Assembly (NCBI RefSeq): GCF_012926505.1
Contig: NZ_JABBNT010000001.1
Coordinates: 992,001 to 1,056,000, forward strand
Direction of reading: 5' to 3'
DNA: 64,000 nt
From: Pacificispira spongiicola
Lineage (GTDB): Bacteria > Pseudomonadota > Alphaproteobacteria > UBA8366 > Aestuariispiraceae
The position numbers and the translations under genes are program-made. Below, one piece after another: positions 44,128 to 53,061 of the stretch (position 1 is the first letter of the stretch; every line of letters starts with the position of its first letter). Under the pieces are notes generated by a model. It saw only the letters and a list, made by a program, of their open reading frames with translations. It searched no databases and was not told the DNA's origin.

Positions 44128-45381
44128 TCAGCCTTGCGATAGCGCGACCGAGAGGTCGTCCGCCAGTCGGTCGAGGGCCACCTCCCGCTGCGTCCCGTCG
44201 TCCAGCGTCTTCACCTGCGCCACGCCGCGCGACAATTCCTCATCGCCCAGGATCACCGCCACAACGGCATTGATCTTGTTTGCGTGTTTCATGCGCTTTT
44301 TCATATTGCCGGAAAATGCGCTTTCCGCCCGTAGCCCGGCCTTGCGCAGGTCGCGGACCAGGGTAAGGGCACGGCGCTCCGCATCCTCCCCCATCGGCAC
44401 GACAGCGATCGGACGATCGGCCTCCGGCATCACACCGGACAGCATGGCCAGCCTTTCGATCCCGGCCGCCCAGCCGATACCGGGCGTTTCCGGACCGCCC
44501 AGCATGCCGATCAACCCGTCATAGCGTCCGCCCGCCATCACGGTGCCTTGCGCGCCCAGCGCTTCCGTCGTGAATTCGAAGGCCGTGTGGCAGTAGTAAT
44601 CCAACCCGCGCACCAGACGCGGATTCAGTTTGTAGGTGATCCCCAGCGCGTCCAGACCGCCCGTCACCGCGCCGAAAAAGTCCTGGCTTTCCTGGTTCAG
44701 ATAATCGGAAAAGATCGGCGCATCCGCCACAAGCTTCCGGTCGCCGTCATCCTTGCTGTCCAGGATGCGCATCGGATTGCGGGTCAGGCGGTCGCGGCTG
44801 TCTTCCGACAGGCGGTCGATATGATCCTGGAAATAGTCGACCAGAACCGCGCGATAGGCGTTGCGGCTTTCGGTATCGCCCAGCGTGTTGAGCTCCAACA
44901 CTGTATCGTCGGCCACGCCCAGCGATTCCAGAATAGCCCGACCGCAGGCGATGACTTCGACATCGGCCAGCGGCTGGGCCGCACCGATCAGTTCAATCCC
45001 AATTTGGTGGAATTGACGCATGCGGCCTTTCTGGGGCCGTTCGTGGCGGAACATCGGACCGGAATAGAAATATTTCACCGGCGCGTGCTGGGCCAATCCG
45101 TTGGAAATGAAGGCGCGGCAGACACCCGCCGTGTTTTCCGGGCGCAGGGTCAGCCGATCGCCGCCCTTGTCTTCGAATGTATACATTTCCTTCGTCACGA
45201 CGTCGGACGTATCCCCCAGCGTGCGGGCGAACACATTGGTGAATTCGAAGATCGGCGTCGCGATTTCGTCGAAACCGTGCAGCCCGGCCGTCCCCCGCGC
45301 CAGATCGGACACGCGGCGATGCGCGCGCATTTCTTCCGGCAGGAGGTCGTGCGTTCCGCGAACAGGCTGCAAATCGGCCAT
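44128..45381 (-). CDS. hisS: Histidyl-tRNA synthetase
   Basis: This 417-aa class II synthetase has motif 2 in FRHERPQKGRMRQFHQIGIE, HisA-type signatures in LVRGLDYYCHTAFEF (substrate-binding) and GGRYDGLIGMLGG, and a C-terminal anticodon-binding domain from about residue 325 (PIAVVPMGEDAERRALTLVR, VQVKTL-like). The N-terminal VRGTHDLLPEEM is typical. It is 41 bp after ispG and 4 bp before hemA in one minus-strand run. I found no T-box leader. Confidence 0.96.
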   Translation of the reverse strand: MADLQPVRGTHDLLPEEMRAHRRVSDLARGTAGLHGFDEIATPIFEFTNVFARTLGDTSDVVTKEMYTFEDKGGDRLTLRPENTAGVCRAFISNGLAQHAPVKYFYSGPMFRHERPQKGRMRQFHQIGIELIGAAQPLADVEVIACGRAILESLGVADDTVLELNTLGDTESRNAYRAVLVDYFQDHIDRLSEDSRDRLTRNPMRILDSKDDGDRKLVADAPIFSDYLNQESQDFFGAVTGGLDALGITYKLNPRLVRGLDYYCHTAFEFTTEALGAQGTVMAGGRYDGLIGMLGGPETPGIGWAAGIERLAMLSGVMPEADRPIAVVPMGEDAERRALTLVRDLRKAGLRAESAFSGNMKKRMKHANKINAVVAVILGDEELSRGVAQVKTLDDGTQREVALDRLADDLSVALSQG

Positions 45382-45422
45382 GGGATATCCTCTAATCAGG
45401 CAATGATGGAAAGGGAGGGTCG

Positions 45423-46559
45423 CTACTCGGCGGCAGCGGAGGTCGAAGAACCGGACGCGGCGTGTTCCGCCTCAATCTCCGCCGCCTTGGCTTCGACCAG
45501 TTCGACCAGATGGTCGACGATGGCCTGATCCTTCAGGCGGTGATGCGGTTGACCGGCGATATAGACCTGATGCGTGCCCTTGCCGCCGCCGGTGAAACCG
45601 ATATCGGTTTCCCGCGCTTCCCCCGGTCCATTGACGACGCAGCCGATCACGCTGACCGTCATCGGCGTCGTGATATGGGCCAATCGGTCTTCCAGCACCT
45701 TCACGGTTTCGATCACGTCGAACTGCTGGCGCGCGCAGGACGGGCAGGAAATCACGTTCACACCGCGATGGCGTAGGTTCAGCGCCTTCAGCATGTCGAA
45801 GCCGACCTTCACCTCTTCTTCCGGCGCGGCGGACAGGCTGACCCGGATCGTATCCCCGATGCCGGCCCACAGAAGATTGCCCATACCGATGGACGATTTG
45901 ATCGTGCCGGTGCGCAGGCCGCCCGCTTCGGTAATACCCAGATGCAGCGGGTAATCGCAGGCCTCCGCCAGACCATGATAGGCGGCGACGGCCAGGAATA
46001 CGTCGGACGCTTTCACGCTGATCTTGAATTCGCGGAAATCGGCGTCTTCCAGAATTTTTGCGTGTTCCAGCGCGCTTTCGACCATCGCTTCCGGGCAAGG
46101 CTCGCCGTATTTTTCCAACAGGTGCTTTTCCAGCGACCCGGCATTCACGCCGATCCGCATGGAACAGCCGTGATCCTTCGCCGCCTGGACGACGTCTTTC
46201 ACCCGCGCGGCGGACCCGATATTGCCGGGATTGATGCGCAGACAGGCTGCCCCGGCCTCCGCCGCCTCGATCGCGCGCTTATAGTGGAAATGGATATCCG
46301 CGACGATCGGCACGGCCACCTGAGGGACGATCTGCGCCAGAGCCTTGGTCGATGCCTCGTCCGGGCAGGACACACGCACGATATCCGCTCCCGCATCCTC
46401 GCAACGCTTGATCTGCGCGACGGTCGCATCGACATCCGCGGTCAGCGTGTTCGTCATGGTCTGCACGGTGATCGGCGCGTCGCCGCCGACCGCGACCGGA
46501 CCGACCATGATCTTGCGCGCCTGACGGCGGTGGATCTCTCTATAGGGTCGTACGCTCAT
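45423..46559 (-). CDS. ispG: 4-hydroxy-3-methylbut-2-en-1-yl diphosphate synthase (IspG/GcpE)
   Basis: This 378-aa iron-sulfur enzyme makes HMBPP in the MEP isoprenoid pathway. The [4Fe-4S] cysteines are in [12 protein letters not shown] and [18 protein letters not shown]. The TIM-barrel part includes [20 protein letters not shown] and [23 protein letters not shown] 46559 ([13 protein letters not shown]) is chosen; the frame also opens at 46589. The Ala/Ser-rich tail ending at 45423 is normal. It starts the minus-strand run continued by hisS and hemA. Confidence 0.96.
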   Translation of the reverse strand: MSVRPYREIHRRQARKIMVGPVAVGGDAPITVQTMTNTLTADVDATVAQIKRCEDAGADIVRVSCPDEASTKALAQIVPQVAVPIVADIHFHYKRAIEAAEAGAACLRINPGNIGSAARVKDVVQAAKDHGCSMRIGVNAGSLEKHLLEKYGEPCPEAMVESALEHAKILEDADFREFKISVKASDVFLAVAAYHGLAEACDYPLHLGITEAGGLRTGTIKSSIGMGNLLWAGIGDTIRVSLSAAPEEEVKVGFDMLKALNLRHRGVNVISCPSCARQQFDVIETVKVLEDRLAHITTPMTVSVIGCVVNGPGEARETDIGFTGGGKGTHQVYIAGQPHHRLKDQAIVDHLVELVEAKAAEIEAEHAASGSSTSAAAE

Positions 46560-46684
46560 TGCGGGGCGCTCACAGAATTGGCTTTCCAAGCCGGTGTCCG
46601 AACGCCGGTGAAAATGCGCGTTTCAGCCCCGAATATCAAGACCGGGATACAGAATTCCCGGCTTCTCGGGGATTATGATGACGT

Positions 46685-48079
46685 TTACGGTTTCAGGGCA
46701 TCCGGCGTCAGGGCGATATCGCGACGGACCTCGCCGGATTCCCCGATCGGCGGGATCGTTGTCCCGTCCACCACGATCTTCAGCGCCCCGGCATTGCCGG
46801 TCGTCAGCTTCAGGCCGTCGCGATCCGGCACACGATAGATATCGCCGGTCAGCATCAGCTGCTCATAGACAACAGAACCGCCAGCATCCGTTACCTGAAT
46901 CCAGGAATCGGACGTGGCCTGCACTATGATCCGTGACGGTGTGGACGGTTCGGCGGCTACCTCCGGCGCTGTCGTCGCGGGCGCGGCGACATCATCGGTC
47001 GTCGTTGCCTCGGCGACTTGTTCCTCCGCAGCAGAGGAGGAGACCGGCGCTTCCGGCTCAGCGGTGCTCGCCGTTGTCGCCGCAGCTTGGTCCGTCATCT
47101 CGGCCTCGGTCGATGGGGGCGATGCCGTGGGCGGTTCCGGTGCGGCCGGTGGATTGGGCAGTTCTTCAACCGTGATCGCGCTTTCGGGCTCAGCACTCGG
47201 CTCCGGCGTGGCCTCTGTCGTCGCCTCGGGCGCAGGCGCCGTTTCAGAGGGCTGCGTCTCGGTGGCGGGCGCTTCTTCCGGTATCGTCGCGGCGGGTTCC
47301 GCGACCTGCGCATCGGCAGACGGGGTTTCAGGCGCAGACTCTGTAGGGGCACTTACCGCCGGGGCCGTCGCCGTTTCGGTAGCCGGAACCGGATCGGCAT
47401 CGGAACCCGTCGCCGTTTCGTCCATTGCCGGCGCAGCGTCTGCGGTCGGTTCGGCAACAGCCGCTGTTTCAGACGGCGCGGCGGCATCGGCAGTCGGTTC
47501 TTCCGCCGCTTGTTGTCCTCCCACGGTCGGGTTGACCGCCGCCGCAGGATCGGTCGCCTGGGAGTCTGCGGTCGTTGGTGCGACCTCGTCTTCTTGCTTC
47601 AACAAAGCCATCAGACGTTGCGGCACCTGTTCCACCGCTTCCGTGAAACTCATATTCTGCGAAGAGGTATAGAGCCAACCGCCATAGACCGCCCCGGCCA
47701 GGATCAGCACGATCAGCAGAAGCGCCCCGCCGGGAACCCGGTTGCCGGGCAGCGGTTCCGGGAAACTGAGCTGCGTCCGCCGATGAATCCCGCTGACTTC
47801 GGATTTGAAGCGCGCGACCGTTTCTTCGACATTCAGGTCCAGATAGGCAGCATAGGCGCGAACGAACCCGATCCCATATGTCACCCCCGGCAGCGCACTG
47901 ACATCGCCGTCTTCCAAGGCCTGAAGATAGGGAAGTCGAATGCGCAATGCGGACGCGACCTCACGCAAATCCTCATCGCGGGCAAGTCGCGCCCCCCTCA
48001 AAATCGCGCCGACACCAGCACCGGGTCGTTCGCTATCAACTACGAGATGCGGTTGTTGTTTCTCTGCAGACGCCGTCAT
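46685..48079 (-). CDS. RodZ-like membrane protein with HTH and DUF4115 domains
   Basis: This 464-aa protein begins with an HTH_25-type helix-turn-helix (residues about 15-95: ILRGARLARDEDLREVASAL, YLQALEDGDVSALPGVTYGI). One membrane helix follows at about 115-135 (GALLLIVLILAGAVYGGWLY), then a long Ala/Thr/Glu/Pro-rich linker of about 230 residues, and a C-terminal DUF4115 domain (RIIVQATSDSWIQVTDAGGS, YRVPDRDGLKLTTGNAGALK). The architecture is that of RodZ, a cytoskeletal partner of MreB in cell-shape control. The low-complexity linker has many Ala/Glu/Thr repeats. I start at ATG 48079, with a weak AGGG. Confidence 0.85.
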   Translation of the reverse strand: MTASAEKQQPHLVVDSERPGAGVGAILRGARLARDEDLREVASALRIRLPYLQALEDGDVSALPGVTYGIGFVRAYAAYLDLNVEETVARFKSEVSGIHRRTQLSFPEPLPGNRVPGGALLLIVLILAGAVYGGWLYTSSQNMSFTEAVEQVPQRLMALLKQEDEVAPTTADSQATDPAAAVNPTVGGQQAAEEPTADAAAPSETAAVAEPTADAAPAMDETATGSDADPVPATETATAPAVSAPTESAPETPSADAQVAEPAATIPEEAPATETQPSETAPAPEATTEATPEPSAEPESAITVEELPNPPAAPEPPTASPPSTEAEMTDQAAATTASTAEPEAPVSSSAAEEQVAEATTTDDVAAPATTAPEVAAEPSTPSRIIVQATSDSWIQVTDAGGSVVYEQLMLTGDIYRVPDRDGLKLTTGNAGALKIVVDGTTIPPIGESGEVRRDIALTPDALKP

Positions 48080-48155
48080 GTGCCCTAACCAGAATGAGAA
48101 CGAGCGAGAGCCCGCGATCCCCTGTCGCACAGCCCCACCCGTTATTTATCCACAG

Positions 48156-48184
48156 AGTATGAACGTGTTTGCATATTATTGCAA
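48156..48184 (-). promoter_or_regulatory. Candidate promoter of the rodZ-like gene
   Basis: On the minus strand TTGCAA (48184-48179) and CATACT (48161-48156) are 17 bp apart. The -35 is embedded in a TTGCA-TATTAT-TGCAA inverted repeat (48169-48184). Confidence 0.4.
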
Positions 48185-48263
48185 AGAGGCAGCGAAATGA
48201 GGAACAAGCGTCGACCGCGGCGGATGCCACGGCCTGGTTTCCACCCATGGTCGAATTCGGGTT

Positions 48264-50552
48264 TTAGTGCGGAATTCCGTGGTCGCGGGCGAAATTCAAC
48301 ATCGCCCCGCGCAGCGACCGGTCCGTCCGGTTCAGAAGGGATTCTGTGAAGCCCTGCAACGACGTGGTCACACAACTGCGCACGGTGTCGCGAACCGGTC
48401 CGATATTCGCCGGCGACATGGACAAACGCCGCACCCCCAGCCCGATCAGGGCCAGCGCATCCAACGGCGATCCCGCCATTTCACCGCAGACGGACAGATC
48501 GATCCCACTGCGCGCGCAGCGTCGGACGATTTCCTGCACGACCGACAGAACCGGTGCCGACAGGGAATCATACCGGCCATCCAACCGCGGATTGCCCCGG
48601 TCGCTGGCGAAGAGGAATTGCAACAAGTCGTTGCTGCCGATGGAAATGAAATCCGCTTTTCCGGCCAGCGCGTCGATCTGGAAGACCAGCGCCGGGACTT
48701 CCAACATCGCACCGACTTCGATGCTTTCCGGGATCGGCTTGCCGCGCTGTTCCGCACGTTCCAATTCCTTGTCCAGCATGGCTTTCGCCTTCCGGAACTC
48801 ATCGACATTGGCAATCATCGGAAACATGACACGTAGCGCCCGACCTTCCGACGCATCGATCAGCGCCCGCAACTGCCCGCGCAACAAGCCCGGCCGGTCC
48901 ATGGCGATGCGGATCGCGCGCCAGCCCATGGCCGGGTTTTCCTCATCCGCTTCATGGAAGTAGGGCAGGACCTTATCGCCGCCGATATCCAATGTACGGA
49001 AGGTAACCGGACGACCGTCCGCCTGGTCCAGGATTTTCCGGTACAGTTCGGCCTGGGTGTCGGTGTCGGGGAAATCGCTGCGGACCATGAAGGGAACTTC
49101 GGTTCGGTAAAGCCCGACCCCTGCCGCCCCTGTTTCAGGCAGATGCGCCATGTCGATCAGCAACCCGGCATTCATCAGCAAGGTAACGTCCACCCCATCC
49201 TGCGTGACGGAGGGCAGGTCTCGCGCGGCCCGATAGGCGGCGCGCTTTTCCTCGAACATGCGCAGCGACGACCGGAAGGCCGACAGCACCTCGTCGCCCG
49301 GTCGGATGAAGCAGACCGCATTATTGCCGTCGACCAGGATCGGATCCATCGGCTCCACCCGGTCCAGCACGGTCTTCACCCGCCCGATCACGGGAATTTC
49401 CAGCGCCTTCGCGACGATCGCGACATGCGACGTGGATGATCCTTCTTCCAGCACCAGGGCCTTCAACTTGCTGCGGTCGTAATCCAGCAAATCCGCCGGT
49501 CCCATATTGCGGGCGATCAGGATGGTTTCGTCCGGCAATTGCCGGTGTTCCATATCCCAGGTTTCGCCGCGCAAATGCTGCAGCAGCCGGAAGGCAAGAT
49601 CTTCAAGGTCCAGAAGCCGTTCGCGAAGATAGGCATCGTCGACCTTCTTCATCCGCGCACGGGTATCGTCCTGTACACGGACCACCGCGCCTTCGGCAGT
49701 CAGACCGTTTTCGATATTTTCGACGATGCGGCGAATCCAGCCCTTGTCCTCCGCGAACATGCGGTAGGTACGCAGCACGTCGATATGGTCGCCCTGCCCA
49801 TGTTTATGCGCATCGGCCAGCATCTTGTCCAAACGGTCGTGCATGCCGGACAAGGCTTCGTCCAGGCGACGGCGTTCTTCCGCCGCGTCTTCCGCCACGG
49901 TACGACCGACAGGGATGACCGGGCGATGCAGAACGGCGAAGCCCATCGCCATGCCGCCGTTCAGGCGTACGCCTTCCAGCCGCAGCGGCTTCAGTCCGAT
50001 CCCGTCGGCCGGACGCTGTTCCGACGCTTCGACCAATTCGCCGCTGGCGATCATTTCCGCGACGACCATCGAAACGGTTTCCAGCGTTTCGACTTCCTCG
50101 TCGGAATAGAACCGCTTGGACGTGTTCTGAATCGCAAGAACGCCCATCATGCGGCCGCCGCGCAGGATCGGCACCCCCATCATGGAAGTATAGATTTCTT
50201 CCCCCGTTTCCGGGCGATAGGCGAAGTTCGGATGGGCCCGGGCCTCCGCCAGGGCGATGGGGCGGCTTTCCGCCGCGATAGCGCCGACGATCCCCTCGCC
50301 GACCCTAAGGCGGGTTTCGTGAACGGCCTCGGGCTTCAGGCCCTGGGTGGCGAAGAGCTCGAGGACATCGCCGGCGCGCCGGACATAGATCGAGCACACT
50401 TCGGCAACCAGGTCGCCCGCGATCAGTTTCGCGATCCGGTCCAGCTTGTCCTGGGCCGCGCCGGACCCGGCCATGACGTCGCGCAACCGGCGCAAAAGCT
50501 TGCGCGGGCCTGCCCATGTCGCCGCCGATCCGTTCATGCCCTCGCCGTCCAT
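48264..50552 (-). CDS. ptsP: Phosphoenolpyruvate-protein phosphotransferase PtsP (nitrogen-PTS enzyme I)
   Basis: This 762-aa protein has an N-terminal GAF domain at residues about 25-165 (GDLVAEVCSIYVRRAGDVLE, GVPILRGGRMMGVLAIQNTS). The enzyme I part follows: a helical HPr-binding region, the phospho-His domain (the phosphorylated His376 is in SSTSHVAIVAKALEIPVIG), and the PEP-binding TIM barrel (VTFRTLDIGGDKVLPYFHEA, SIGSNDLLQF, SVCGEMAGSPLDALAL). PtsP starts the nitrogen phosphotransferase relay (EINtr-NPr-EIIANtr) and the GAF domain lets it sense amino nitrogen. ATG 50552 or 50537 is possible. It lies downstream of lysC on the same strand, a standard pair. Confidence 0.95.
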   Translation of the reverse strand: MDGEGMNGSAATWAGPRKLLRRLRDVMAGSGAAQDKLDRIAKLIAGDLVAEVCSIYVRRAGDVLELFATQGLKPEAVHETRLRVGEGIVGAIAAESRPIALAEARAHPNFAYRPETGEEIYTSMMGVPILRGGRMMGVLAIQNTSKRFYSDEEVETLETVSMVVAEMIASGELVEASEQRPADGIGLKPLRLEGVRLNGGMAMGFAVLHRPVIPVGRTVAEDAAEERRRLDEALSGMHDRLDKMLADAHKHGQGDHIDVLRTYRMFAEDKGWIRRIVENIENGLTAEGAVVRVQDDTRARMKKVDDAYLRERLLDLEDLAFRLLQHLRGETWDMEHRQLPDETILIARNMGPADLLDYDRSKLKALVLEEGSSTSHVAIVAKALEIPVIGRVKTVLDRVEPMDPILVDGNNAVCFIRPGDEVLSAFRSSLRMFEEKRAAYRAARDLPSVTQDGVDVTLLMNAGLLIDMAHLPETGAAGVGLYRTEVPFMVRSDFPDTDTQAELYRKILDQADGRPVTFRTLDIGGDKVLPYFHEADEENPAMGWRAIRIAMDRPGLLRGQLRALIDASEGRALRVMFPMIANVDEFRKAKAMLDKELERAEQRGKPIPESIEVGAMLEVPALVFQIDALAGKADFISIGSNDLLQFLFASDRGNPRLDGRYDSLSAPVLSVVQEIVRRCARSGIDLSVCGEMAGSPLDALALIGLGVRRLSMSPANIGPVRDTVRSCVTTSLQGFTESLLNRTDRSLRGAMLNFARDHGIPH

Positions 50553-50761
50553 CTGAATCCCCCGGATCGCGCCCGTCGCGAGCCGTACCGAATGCCACGC
50601 AACATAACAACGCGACCTGCAAAGGGTATCACCCTTGCCGGTCCCGCCGTCCCGAAATATCCCCTCCCGAAAACCGATCGCCGGAACGGACGTGCCAGCG
50701 CGTGTTCTACCGCCCGCGTTTCGTCCGTCCCGTACCCTGCCGCCTTAATCGCGCTACCGGA

Positions 50762-51982
50762 TCAGCCGGCATCCAGCCCATAAGCCGTGTGCAGCGACCG
50801 CATCGCCAATTCCGCATACTCTTCAGACACCAGGGTGGAAATTTTGATCTCGCTGGTGGAGATAACCTGGATATTGATACCCTTCTCGGCAAGGGTGCGG
50901 AACATCGTTTGCGCGACACCGGCATGACTGCGCATGCCGACGCCGATGACGGAAATCTTCACAACCTCACCGTCCGACAACAGGCTTTCATAACCGATCT
51001 TGTCATGATTCTGTTTCAGCACGGATACCGCGCGTTCCAGATCGGTGCGCGCGACGGTAAAGGTCATATCCGTGCGTTCACCATCCGGCGATACGGACTG
51101 GACGATCATATCCACGTTGATCGAATTGTCGGTCAGCGGCCCGAAAATCGCCGCGGCGACGCCCGGCTTGTCCGCGACCTTCACCAGGGTGATCTTGGCT
51201 TCGTCCCGGCTATAGGCGATGCCGCTTACGACTTGCTGTTCCACGATCTCTTCCTCATCGACAACCATGGTGCCCGGCTTGTCCTCGAAGGAAGACAGAA
51301 CTTGCAGGCGCACGCCATGGTTCATGGCAATTTCAACCGAACGGGTTTGCAGGACCTTGGCGCCCAGCGACGCCATTTCCAACATTTCCTCGTGACTGAT
51401 CTTCTCAATCTTACGCGCTTTCGGCACGATGCGGGGATCGGTCGTATAGACGCCGTCCACATCGGTATAGATATCGCATCGATCCGCCTTCAGCGCAGCG
51501 GCCAGCGCGACCGCCGACGTATCCGACCCGCCCCGGCCCAGCGTCGTGATCCGGTTCATCGGGGATACGCCCTGGAACCCGGCCATTACCGCGACCTGCC
51601 CCTCGCCGAAGCGACGGATGATCTCGTCCGCCTGGATATCCTGAATCCGGGCCTTTCCGTGCACGTCGTTGGTTTTCACCGGAATCTGCCAGCCCAGCCA
51701 GGAACGGGCGGAAATCCCCATTTCCTGCAGGCGCAGCGCCATCAGGCCCGCCGTCACCTGTTCGCCGGACGCGACGATCGTGTCGTATTCGCGGGCGTCG
51801 TAAATCTTGGACGTTTCATCGACATACGCGACGAGCTGATTGGTCACGCCCGCCATGGCCGACACGACGACGGCAACCTCGTTACCGGCCTCGACCTCGC
51901 GCTGGACGCGCTTTGCGGCGTTGTGAATTCGTCCGATATCGGCGACGGACGTGCCGCCGAATTTCATTACAATGCGCGCCAT
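50762..51982 (-). CDS. lysC: Aspartate kinase
   Basis: This 406-aa enzyme phosphorylates aspartate, the first step to lysine, threonine, methionine and diaminopimelate. The start MARIVMKFGGTSVADIG, LGRGGSDTSAVALAAALKAD, and two C-terminal ACT domains (about 265-395: ITLVKVADKPGVAAAIFGPL, SVIGVGMRSHAGVAQTMFRT) are standard. The ACT domains imply feedback control by end products. It lies 209 bp upstream of ptsP on the same strand. A triple 30-bp tandem repeat precedes its start. Confidence 0.96.
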   Translation of the reverse strand: MARIVMKFGGTSVADIGRIHNAAKRVQREVEAGNEVAVVVSAMAGVTNQLVAYVDETSKIYDAREYDTIVASGEQVTAGLMALRLQEMGISARSWLGWQIPVKTNDVHGKARIQDIQADEIIRRFGEGQVAVMAGFQGVSPMNRITTLGRGGSDTSAVALAAALKADRCDIYTDVDGVYTTDPRIVPKARKIEKISHEEMLEMASLGAKVLQTRSVEIAMNHGVRLQVLSSFEDKPGTMVVDEEEIVEQQVVSGIAYSRDEAKITLVKVADKPGVAAAIFGPLTDNSINVDMIVQSVSPDGERTDMTFTVARTDLERAVSVLKQNHDKIGYESLLSDGEVVKISVIGVGMRSHAGVAQTMFRTLAEKGINIQVISTSEIKISTLVSEEYAELAMRSLHTAYGLDAG

Positions 51983-52007
51983 CGTTCCGCGATCGCCTTT
52001 TCACACC

Positions 52008-52097
52008 GGGCGTTGAACCGCCCTGACCTGTCCCTGGGGGCGTTGAACCGCCCCGACCTGTCCCTGGGGGCGTTGAATTGCCCCGACCTGCACCTGG
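52008..52097. repeat. Three tandem 30-bp repeats upstream of lysC
   Basis: Units at 52008-52037, 52038-52067 and 52068-52097 follow the pattern GGGCGTTGAACCGCCC-GACCTG-TCCCTGG, with one substitution in the first or second unit and four in the third. They lie 25 bp before the lysC start. They are non-coding in context and could be an expanded regulatory or variable-number element. Confidence 0.85.
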
Positions 52098-52199
52098 ACC
52101 CGCCGACAGCCGACCAATCAACCGCTTGCCCGGCGCGGGCGGCGTATCCATACTCGTTGGATACCACGACTTCAAGGACAACCGACAGAGGCTTTGCCC

Positions 52200-52967
52200 A
52201 TGTCCGCAGCGACCGCCGCCCAGACGAAATTCGAAGGTTCCACCATCGACCCGCGCGAGATCGAAAAATTCGCCGCGATCGCCGATCAGTGGTGGGATGC
52301 GGAAGGCGAATTCAAGCCGCTGCACATGCTGAACCCTGTCCGCATCGGTTTCATTCGAGACCGCCTGTGCGCGCATTTCGGACGCGACCCCCTATCGACG
52401 AAACCGCTGTCCGGGCTGTCCATCTGCGACATCGGCTGCGGCGGGGGATTGATCTGCGAACCACTGTGCCGTTTGGGCGCCGACGTCACCGGCGTTGACG
52501 CGACCGGCCAATCCATCGACGTCGCCCGCACCCATGCCGACCGTATGGGCTTGTCCATCCGCTATCGGCATGCGGCGGCGGAAGATCTTGTGGAAGCCGG
52601 GGAACGGTTTGACGCGGTCATCAATATGGAAGTCGTCGAACATGTCGCCGACCTGGACCTTTTTCTTAAGGACGCGGCGGGACTGCTGAAACCCGGCGGC
52701 GCGATGGCGCTGTCGACCTTCAACCGCACGCCGAAGTCTTTCCTTATGGGCGTCGTCGGGGCGGAATACATTCTGCGCTGGCTGCCACGCGGAACGCATG
52801 ATTGGAAGCGATTCGTCAAACCGTCGGAACTCGCCGCCTCCCTGCGTCGCGCGGGACTGTCCCTGACGGAAGTCTGCGGCATGGTCTATAATCCGGTGGA
52901 GGATTCCTTCCACCTTGCGCCTAAGGATTTGGATGTGAATTATCTGGCTTTCGCGATTCGCGGGTAG
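52200..52967 (+). CDS. ubiG: Ubiquinone biosynthesis O-methyltransferase UbiG
   Basis: This 255-aa enzyme performs both O-methylations in ubiquinone synthesis. The N-terminal EIEKFAAIADQWWDAEGEF with its WWD motif, SAM-binding ICDIGCGGGLICEPLCRLGA, VTGVDATGQSIDVA, and MEVVEHVADLDLFLKDAAGL are diagnostic. HDWKRFVKPSELAASLRRAG is the UbiG C-terminal part. It diverges from lysC across the tandem repeats. A COQ9-like gene at 55.6 kb serves the same pathway. TTG 52194 could add two residues; ATG 52200 is preferred. Confidence 0.95.
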   Translation: MSAATAAQTKFEGSTIDPREIEKFAAIADQWWDAEGEFKPLHMLNPVRIGFIRDRLCAHFGRDPLSTKPLSGLSICDIGCGGGLICEPLCRLGADVTGVDATGQSIDVARTHADRMGLSIRYRHAAAEDLVEAGERFDAVINMEVVEHVADLDLFLKDAAGLLKPGGAMALSTFNRTPKSFLMGVVGAEYILRWLPRGTHDWKRFVKPSELAASLRRAGLSLTEVCGMVYNPVEDSFHLAPKDLDVNYLAFAIRG

Positions 52968-53061
52968 CCGCAGCGCAATAAACATCCAAAAACCCGCCGT
53001 ATTTGGGATTATTCACAAAAACGTCATAATCTGTCCCCGGGGAAAATAAACTGGGGGAAAC

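Noticed and set aside
45382-45422. T-box leader for hisS
   Set aside because: The gap is only 41 bp and contains no T-box or specifier loop.
51983-52007. Lysine riboswitch before lysC
   Set aside because: The leader is too short and consists of the tandem repeats. No conserved aptamer helices are present.
50516-52498. 660-codon plus-strand open frame over lysC and ubiG
   Set aside because: It is antisense to lysC and has no recognisable protein features.
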